Positions 6,321 to 11,728 of a stretch of 11,728 nt of DNA are shown piece after piece. Numbering within the stretch: position 1 is the first letter of the stretch; every line of letters begins with the position of its first letter. The notes beneath the pieces are model-generated. The model saw only the letters and a program-made list of their open reading frames with translations, was not told the origin of the DNA and searched no databases. This DNA is from CAYWXK01 sp964462515 (lineage in GTDB: Bacteria; Planctomycetota; Phycisphaerae; Sedimentisphaerales; Anaerobacaceae). A program made the position numbers and the translations under genes. Location of the stretch: NCBI GenBank assembly GCA_964462515.1, contig CAYWXK010000078.1, forward strand, positions 1-11,728, read 5' to 3'.

Positions 6321-8265
6321 ACGAGCAATCTTCATCATAACACTAATTTTGGCAGGTTTCACACCAGACCATTTGGCTGAAAACACCACTGGAGCACCTG
6401 AGAAAAACCAATCTGGTGTTCTGGATTTGCTTAAAAAGTATCAAACAAATAAACCGAAGGTTCAGAATCACAAAGTTGGCGAACAAATTGTTCACTTTCC
6501 GCCGGATAGGTCATTGGGCATACTCAAAATCCAGGATGCGAATATGCCGAGGTATATTGATACATTTTTCTACTGGACAACACAGGAGGATACCGAGTGG
6601 AAATACCTTACCCAGGCAAAAGGCGATGTTACGATTCCGGCAGGCAAACGGCTATCGCTTTCCGTGAACAAGAGCGGCTGGAAGGACCTCTCGCCGCTTT
6701 CAAACATCGGGCCTGACGACCTTTATATGTTAAGTATTTATGGTCCTTTTGAGGGTGGGCCTCTGCCCGATGATAAATGTATGCCGCATATTACCCACCT
6801 GACAGGCCTGAAAGTCTTGTTCCTTGAGAATACGACTATATCAGCCGAGGGATTAAAATTCCTCAAGGGTCTCAATTCTCTGGAACGCCTGTCAATATCA
6901 AAACAGCTTACAGATGATGGTCTGGCCGAGATTGCTCAATTATCATTTCTGAAAGCATTGTATATCAGGGAACACCGGCTGACCGATGATGGCCTGGCGC
7001 ATCTGGAGAAGCTGGCGTCACTTGAGGAGCTGGATATAAGTAATGGCCGAATGAGCAATGCCGGCCTGGCGCACCTTGCCAAGCTTCCTTCGCTGCGATA
7101 CCTGATGCTTTCCGGCAAGAACTTTACTGATGATGGACTAATCTATATAAAAGACATCCCTTCAATAAAGATTCTCCACTTCGGCCATCTGACGCACTTA
7201 ACTGACAAGTCGCTGGTGCATTTATCGAATGTTGCCACTCTCGAGCGTCTGAGCTTGCACTGGGTGGAGAAGATTACCGACTCCGGCATCGCAAATCTAA
7301 AGAAAATTCCGTCGCTGAAACAATTGGATATTGTGCATTCCCAGGTAACCGATAATGGTCTGGCTCACCTGAAGGAAATTAAGTCACTTGACTATCTGGA
7401 CCTGCCTAACTTGTGTAACACTGATAATGGCCTGGCTCACCTGAGCGGACTTTCTAATCTCAAGCACCTTAGTATTGGCGGCACAGCCAGTCCTATCACA
7501 GATGCAGGTCTTATGCACCTCAAAGGCCTTAAGTTGCTTGAAGAACTCATTATTGGTGGGCAAGGTATAACTGATGAAGGTATGTCTCACATTGCTAAGC
7601 TGGCAAATCTCAAGTATCTCTTACTTGCGACCGGACCGCCAAATCAAGGGCGGCTGACCGGCGCGGGTTTGTATTCTTTGACCCGATTGAGGTCGCTGGA
7701 GAAGCTATACCTACATCAAACAGATATGACCCTCACAGACCTCACACAGCTTGGAAAATTGCCGAACTTGACCAATTTGGATGTTACTCAAATTCGCCGT
7801 GGCGGCGCTGCACTGGACATCTCGGGTCTAACTAAACTTAAGCACCTTTCTATCAACCTTACAAGACCCGATGTCTTCGGCGATGGAGATTTGGCCTGCC
7901 TGTCCAAATTAAAACAACTTGAGGGGTTGCACATAGGTCCCCCTGAGTTCAGCGATTTGGGTGTTGGCCACTTACGTAATCTTACCGAAATGGAACGTCT
8001 CGGCATTGGCGGCCCTGATTTAACCGATAAAGGACTTGTCTATCTTGCCAGAATGCAAAAGTTGAACCATTTGACGATTGACGATGGACAAATAACCGAT
8101 GCCGGGCTTGCCCATTTAGAAGGTCTTAAAGCCATTGGGTACTTAAACATTAGCTCAAGGCAGCGTTTTAGTCCTGCAGCGTTACAACATCTCCGCCAGC
8201 AACTGCCTAACCTGACTATGCTGAATACCCAAGTCAAGACCAATTCTTCTGGCACGGCAAAATAA
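6301..8265 (+). CDS. Secreted leucine-rich-repeat protein, paralog 1 (CTG start)
   Basis: 654 residues from the CTG start chosen here; starting at TTG 6349 gives 638. The extra residues complete a signal peptide: MTRRTAKRA, hydrophobic IFIITLILAGF, probable cleavage after HLA at residue 26. Next comes a non-LRR module of about 130 residues shared with two neighbours: VLDLLKKYQT, IVHFPPDRSLG, QAKGDVTIPAGKRL, then WKDLSPLSNIGPDDLY and DDKCM. From about residue 170 to the end run about 19 LRRs of mostly 23-25 residues with consensus L-x-x-L-x-x-L-x-I-x-x-x-x-I-T-D-x-G-L-A-H-L. One irregular stretch (near 497-535: RRGGAALDISGL, then FGDGDLACL) breaks the pattern. LRR solenoids bind proteins or glycans; the partner is unknown. 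No transmembrane or sorting signal follows, so it may be periplasmic, outer-membrane-associated or secreted. The 20-base overlap with the upstream gene suggests translational coupling. Confidence 0.85.
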   Translation: MTRRTAKRAIFIITLILAGFTPDHLAENTTGAPEKNQSGVLDLLKKYQTNKPKVQNHKVGEQIVHFPPDRSLGILKIQDANMPRYIDTFFYWTTQEDTEWKYLTQAKGDVTIPAGKRLSLSVNKSGWKDLSPLSNIGPDDLYMLSIYGPFEGGPLPDDKCMPHITHLTGLKVLFLENTTISAEGLKFLKGLNSLERLSISKQLTDDGLAEIAQLSFLKALYIREHRLTDDGLAHLEKLASLEELDISNGRMSNAGLAHLAKLPSLRYLMLSGKNFTDDGLIYIKDIPSIKILHFGHLTHLTDKSLVHLSNVATLERLSLHWVEKITDSGIANLKKIPSLKQLDIVHSQVTDNGLAHLKEIKSLDYLDLPNLCNTDNGLAHLSGLSNLKHLSIGGTASPITDAGLMHLKGLKLLEELIIGGQGITDEGMSHIAKLANLKYLLLATGPPNQGRLTGAGLYSLTRLRSLEKLYLHQTDMTLTDLTQLGKLPNLTNLDVTQIRRGGAALDISGLTKLKHLSINLTRPDVFGDGDLACLSKLKQLEGLHIGPPEFSDLGVGHLRNLTEMERLGIGGPDLTDKGLVYLARMQKLNHLTIDDGQITDAGLAHLEGLKAIGYLNISSRQRFSPAALQHLRQQLPNLTMLNTQVKTNSSGTAK

Positions 8266-8325
8266 CAGGTGGAAATGTCCAAGACCAAGGCATACAAAAT
8301 TTGGATATGTCACGGTGAGACGGCA

Positions 8326-10233
8326 ATGATACGACGGGGCAAAAAAAGTTTTACGGTTATGGTGATTTGTGCCTTTCTGGTTCTCGGCGAAACTACGCCC
8401 GCAATTGCTCAAGAAAAGAGTCGCTCTGTCCTGGATTTGCTTCACAAATATCAAACGGAACAGTCGAAGGTTAAGAACATTCAAAATAACGCCCGTGTTG
8501 TGCATTTTCCTAAGGACCGGTCTTTGGGGTCGCTTGCAACGCAGGATTTTACAGCACCGTGTCCGACTCTGGAAACAAGAGGGCATTATTACGTCAAGTA
8601 TGGCGAGTATCTTGGCCCCGCCCAGGGTGATGTTGTAGCCCCGCCGGGTAAGCGATTGCTGCTATCTATTAGGTCTGATGCTTGGCAAGACTTGTCGCCG
8701 CTTTCAAAACTCAGACCCGATGACCTTTATTATCTCGAAATCCAGGGCTCACCGTTTGGTCCTGAACCGGATGATAGATGTATGCGTTATCTCGGCGGCC
8801 TGACGGGGCTGAAGGCGTTGGAGATTTTTGATGGCGACATCAGCCGTAAAGGTCTGCAATTTATCGGTGAGCTTAAATCACTCAATTATCTGGGGCTGTC
8901 CTCGCAGAAGCTTAGCGACAACGATATGTCTCTTCTGGCTGGATTTGATTCACTCGAAATCTTATCCTTGGGTGTGCCTGTCACTGACGAGGGACTGCAA
9001 CATCTTGCCAGCCTGAAGTCACTTAAGCAGTTATCTGTTTGGGTAAAAAATGTCCGCGGTCCCGGCCTGGCTTATCTTGCTAAATTACCCAGGCTGGAAT
9101 ATCTGTGTCTTGGTGCCTCCTTCGAGGATAAGTGCAAGTTCAATGAATCCGGCCTTGCGTATCTTAAAGACATACCCTCTCTAAAGAAACTCTATATTTT
9201 CTGGCAACTACCAATCACCGATGCAGGGATGGCGCACGTGGCTAATCTCACCGGCCTTGAGGAGCTGGACATCGCCGAACTACCTATTAGTGATGCAGGC
9301 CTGGCACACCTGAAATCCTTGAGTGCACTTAAGAAATTGAACCTTGGTTATAAAGGGTCGCGTATTACCGAGAAAGGGTTAGTTTACTTGAAACAAATGA
9401 AGTCGCTTGAATCTTTGACCCTGCCTCCCATCCTGACTGATGCGGGACTGGCTGAGATAACTGAGTTTGATAAACTCAAGCACCTATGTATTGGTGGGAA
9501 GATTTCCGACGCTGGCCTTGGTTATCTAACCAAGCTCCAGCATCTTGAGACTCTTAACATTACAAACAATAAGGATGTAACCAATGTTGGGGTGGCCCAC
9601 ATAGCCAAACTCACCAACCTAAAAGAGCTAACACTTTCCTCCGACAAATTAACCGACGATAGTCTGACTGCATTGGGTGCCGTCAAGTCTTTGAAGAAAC
9701 TATATCTTAGCGGAGCTGGTCTGACTACTTCAGGATTATCTAATCTTAATCCGCTGTCCGAGTTGACGGTGTTAAGGGTGTGGAGGATGAAGCGGGACGA
9801 ATCACCGTTAGATATCGGCAGGTTGACCAATCTCGAGGAGCTTATATTGTTCCCTGAGATTGGATGGGAGTTTGGCGATAAAGACTTAGCTTGTCTGGCA
9901 AAACTTACCCGGCTTAAGAATCTGCAGATGCGCCACGGGGGCATCAGCAATACGGGTCTGGCGCACTTGGCGGGTCTGGCTTCCCTTACTTTTATTTCCA
10001 TTGGCGGTCCAGGAGTAACCGATGAAGGATTACAATACTTAATCAGACTCGATAAGCTGGGCAGTTTGGTAATCAGCGGAAATTTTACTGACAAGGCCTT
10101 TAGTTATCTCGAGCAATTCAAAGGCTTAAAATATGTGAAATTTACTGCGAGAGCGAAAACGAACTTTAGCCGGTCTGCTCTTGACCGATTTAACGAAAAA
10201 AGGCCTGACATTAAAATGGAAATCCAACCCTAA
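8326..10233 (+). CDS. Secreted leucine-rich-repeat protein, paralog 2
   Basis: 635 residues from ATG 8326. The open frame extends back to GTG 8269, but ATG 8326 is preferred because it begins a textbook signal peptide (MIRRGKKS, hydrophobic core, cleavage after AIA at residue 28) and has GGTGAG (8314-8319) 6 bases upstream. The mature protein follows paralog 1 throughout: VLDLLHKYQTEQSKV, VVHFPKDRSLGSL, AQGDVVAPPGKRL, WQDLSPLSKLRPDDLYYL, DDRCM, then about 19 LRRs with TDAGLAHL-type loops, the same irregular segment (near 488-525: MKRDESPLDIGRL, FGDKDLACL with Phe516) and a final FSRSALDRF repeat where paralog 1 has FSPAALQHL. It therefore arose by duplication of a whole gene. The gap to paralog 1 is 60 bases, consistent with one transcript. 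As with paralog 1, a ligand-binding solenoid outside the cytoplasm is inferred; the partner is unknown. Confidence 0.88.
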   Translation: MIRRGKKSFTVMVICAFLVLGETTPAIAQEKSRSVLDLLHKYQTEQSKVKNIQNNARVVHFPKDRSLGSLATQDFTAPCPTLETRGHYYVKYGEYLGPAQGDVVAPPGKRLLLSIRSDAWQDLSPLSKLRPDDLYYLEIQGSPFGPEPDDRCMRYLGGLTGLKALEIFDGDISRKGLQFIGELKSLNYLGLSSQKLSDNDMSLLAGFDSLEILSLGVPVTDEGLQHLASLKSLKQLSVWVKNVRGPGLAYLAKLPRLEYLCLGASFEDKCKFNESGLAYLKDIPSLKKLYIFWQLPITDAGMAHVANLTGLEELDIAELPISDAGLAHLKSLSALKKLNLGYKGSRITEKGLVYLKQMKSLESLTLPPILTDAGLAEITEFDKLKHLCIGGKISDAGLGYLTKLQHLETLNITNNKDVTNVGVAHIAKLTNLKELTLSSDKLTDDSLTALGAVKSLKKLYLSGAGLTTSGLSNLNPLSELTVLRVWRMKRDESPLDIGRLTNLEELILFPEIGWEFGDKDLACLAKLTRLKNLQMRHGGISNTGLAHLAGLASLTFISIGGPGVTDEGLQYLIRLDKLGSLVISGNFTDKAFSYLEQFKGLKYVKFTARAKTNFSRSALDRFNEKRPDIKMEIQP

Positions 10234-10338
10234 CGCCGGAATCAGGCAAATAATAAAGTGCAGGAAGTTGATAGGGAATAGGATAAATTGTTATTGACTG
10301 CAATGAGTTTGAATTAGAAACATATTGGAGAAGCTATT

Positions 10339-11424
10339 ATGTTTTGTTTGCTCAAGAAGGTTTTGGTTGTAGTGCTGATTTGTTGGGGAGCCGCACCACT
10401 TTTTGGTGTGCCAAAGACACCTACTGAGGCAGAACCTAATCGTATCAGCGTTTCACAGTTGCTCGATAAGTTTTCTGCAAGCTATGATAAGGCATCTAAA
10501 ATTCGCTCGTATATTGTTAGATGGGAAGAGCTCATCTCCGGCGATTGCTCATTTTTTGGCTCAAGCTTTAGAAAGACGTATGAATCTTGCGAGCGTATCA
10601 CCGATGGCGAAAGGTTTTTCTATTGTGAAAAGAAATGGGGCCATTGCTTGCAGGGTGAGAATCTTTTTATTTCTAAGAACGATGCCGAGATGAGAACGTG
10701 GTTGTGGGACGGCCAAGTACGTTTCGAATATCAAAGACATCCGGCGGAGGGAGATCCTATCGGCACGGTAACCATTTACCAAAAGCCCAGTGAAAAACAG
10801 ATTGAAGGGTTTATTAACTATAAATGTTGTGGACACGAGATTTTCGGTTTCCTAATCGGTGAATATGAACGGGTGGATAAAGTGCTTCGCAAAACTGCTA
10901 ATATATCCGTTAGAGATAAACTTGAGCAAATTGGTAGCTCCAATTGCTATGTTATCGATGCAATGACACAAGGTGGCAAATACACGCTCTGGATAGACCC
11001 ACAACATGGCTATAATATTGCAAAGGCAATAGTCCGGTGGGGGGAAAATGTGCCACCTTATGGACAGGCCCACTGGAGGGTAAAGAACGCTTTGAATTCC
11101 GTTGAGAATGTAAGTTTTGGGAAGATTAAAAACTTGTGGGTGCCTGTAGAAGCCGACATTGTGCTCAATAGAAACTGGCACAATGGTGAATGGACCAAAC
11201 AGAGCTGGCACCATAAGCTAACCGAGGTTATTTTAGACCCTGACCATGATGCGCTGGGCTCTTTTGTTCCCGACGATATCAAAAATGGAGCAGAAGTTCG
11301 CATCGTCACGGCTGATGGTACTCTACACTACAAAGAGAAATATACCTGGCAGGATGGCAAGGTTGTGGACGGTAAGGGAGGCATGATTCTTGACACCGAA
11401 ACGAAGAATCTACCAGAAAAATGA
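10339..11424 (+). CDS. Exported cysteine-rich protein, possibly LolA/LolB-like fold
   Basis: 361 residues with a signal peptide (MFCLLKK, hydrophobic residues 8-16, likely cleavage near residue 23). The layout resembles the outer-membrane lipoprotein-sorting-like (LolA/LolB-type) proteins often seen in planctomycetes: an N-terminal helix (VSQLLDKFSASYDKASKIRSYIVRWEE), beta-strands, a central Y-C-V-I-D-A strand (about 202-207) and YTLWIDPQHGYNIAKAIVRW (about 215-234), the usual WIDP strand where such proteins describe their hydrophobic half-barrel. Family assignment is tentative. Unusual for the fold are seven cysteines in the mature part (70, 84, 96, 103, 163, 164, 203), which suggest disulfides. 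GGAG (10327-10330) lies 8 bases before the ATG. It sits between two members of the LRR-protein family, 105 bases after paralog 2 and 30 bases before paralog 3, so it probably belongs to the same unit. It could bind a lipid or other hydrophobic ligand, but nothing here proves that. Confidence 0.7.
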   Translation: MFCLLKKVLVVVLICWGAAPLFGVPKTPTEAEPNRISVSQLLDKFSASYDKASKIRSYIVRWEELISGDCSFFGSSFRKTYESCERITDGERFFYCEKKWGHCLQGENLFISKNDAEMRTWLWDGQVRFEYQRHPAEGDPIGTVTIYQKPSEKQIEGFINYKCCGHEIFGFLIGEYERVDKVLRKTANISVRDKLEQIGSSNCYVIDAMTQGGKYTLWIDPQHGYNIAKAIVRWGENVPPYGQAHWRVKNALNSVENVSFGKIKNLWVPVEADIVLNRNWHNGEWTKQSWHHKLTEVILDPDHDALGSFVPDDIKNGAEVRIVTADGTLHYKEKYTWQDGKVVDGKGGMILDTETKNLPEK

Positions 11425-11454
11425 CAAAGCTATATTGCGGGAGACAATAAAAAA

Positions 11455-11728
11455 ATGCTCACAGGGAACTTTTCAAAAAAAGTTTTGTCGGTTGTGATTG
11501 TGTGGCTGGCTTTTTATTCAGCCGGTTCCACAGGTCTCTTGGGACAAGAAGCTGAGCAAGCGCGCCCCAAAATCATGGACTTGCTTCGCAAATACCAGGA
11601 GCAAAAAACGAAATCTGTTTTGCCGCAGTCAGAAGAACGCATCGTTCATTTTCCCAGCGATACGTCTTTAGGCCAGCTTCGCATACAAGACGCAGGTTCG
11701 GTCAGGCAACTGAACTACTGGTTCTATT
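11455..11728 (+). CDS. Third paralog of the LRR-protein family, N-terminus only (cut by window edge)
   Basis: The first 91 codons are present. ATG 11455 has GGGAG (11439-11443) 11 bases upstream. A signal peptide (MLTGNFSKK, hydrophobic residues 10-23, possible cleavage near GQE at residue 30) is followed by the shared family module: IMDLLRKYQEQKTKS, then RIVHFPSDTSLGQLRIQDA, matching VLDLLKKYQT and IVHFPPDRSLG of paralog 1 in order and spacing, and an aromatic LNYWFY where paralog 1 has a similar aromatic stretch. The sequence stops before any LRR, so the presence of LRRs is inferred from the other two proteins. It follows the cysteine-rich exported gene by 30 bases in the same direction. 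Confidence 0.85.
   Translation, partial: MLTGNFSKKVLSVVIVWLAFYSAGSTGLLGQEAEQARPKIMDLLRKYQEQKTKSVLPQSEERIVHFPSDTSLGQLRIQDAGSVRQLNYWFY

Noticed and set aside
6349..6351. TTG as start of LRR paralog 1
   Set aside because: It would begin within the hydrophobic core of the signal peptide and has no good ribosome binding site; CTG 6301 fits both criteria.
8269..8325. GTG 8269 or ATG 8275 as start of LRR paralog 2
   Set aside because: Both would put about 17-19 extra residues before a complete signal peptide; ATG 8326 has GGTGAG at suitable spacing and gives a normal leader.
9522..10094. Minus-strand open frame of 190 codons inside LRR paralog 2
   Set aside because: Long antisense frames are expected opposite periodic LRR codons; it has no signal or family motif and the plus-strand gene is clear.
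10294..10320. Possible promoter TTGACT plus TAGAAA before the Cys-rich exported gene
   Set aside because: The spacing is 15 bases and the -10 box is poor; co-transcription from upstream is simpler.
1..11728. CRISPR array, tRNA, rRNA or transposase
   Set aside because: No regularly spaced direct repeats, tRNA cloverleaf signatures, conserved rRNA segments or transposase motifs are visible; the repetition in 6800-10200 is LRR coding sequence.

Overview
The window most likely comes from a member of the Planctomycetota, probably class Phycisphaerae (relatives of the Sedimentisphaerales). The grounds are a dockerin-like calcium loop ending a large exported protein, a PEP-CTERM protein, an ECF sigma factor with a long transmembrane C-terminal extension, multi-repeat carboxypeptidase-regulatory-like proteins, and leucine-rich-repeat (LRR) proteins of the TDAGLAHL type. 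This is a judgement from protein style; no ribosomal RNA or marker gene is present.

Layout. Positions 1-128 hold the last codons of a plus-strand gene with a dockerin-like tail. It converges on a minus-strand PEP-CTERM gene (343-1137), which has a clear intrinsic terminator between the two (269-304, minus) and a plausible promoter (1270-1298, minus). Positions 1138-1741 are non-coding: an AT-rich stretch with two small hairpins, then a nested set of palindromic interspersed repeats whose right edge appears to lend a -35 box to a promoter for a glycosyltransferase (1742-2887, TTG start).

From 2961 to the right edge lies one co-directional gene cluster: a membrane-anchored ECF sigma factor with a Gly/Tyr-rich tail, a seven-module carboxypeptidase-regulatory-like exported protein, two tandem paralogous LRR proteins of about 19 repeats each, a cysteine-rich exported protein that may be LolA/LolB-like, and the start of a third paralog of the LRR-protein family, cut by the window edge. 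Every gene after the sigma factor encodes a protein with a signal peptide.

The first LRR gene appears to begin at a CTG codon at 6301, inside the end of the preceding gene, and not at TTG 6349. The CTG start restores a complete signal peptide and lies 7 nt behind a near-perfect Shine-Dalgarno sequence.

The most interesting unit is this cluster as a whole. The sigma factor seems to carry its own membrane tether and extracytoplasmic tail, no anti-sigma gene is visible, and its neighbours are an expanding family of secreted LRR proteins that share a distinctive N-terminal module. A cell-surface sensing or adhesion system under a self-tethered sigma factor is a reasonable hypothesis, but function cannot be proven from sequence alone.
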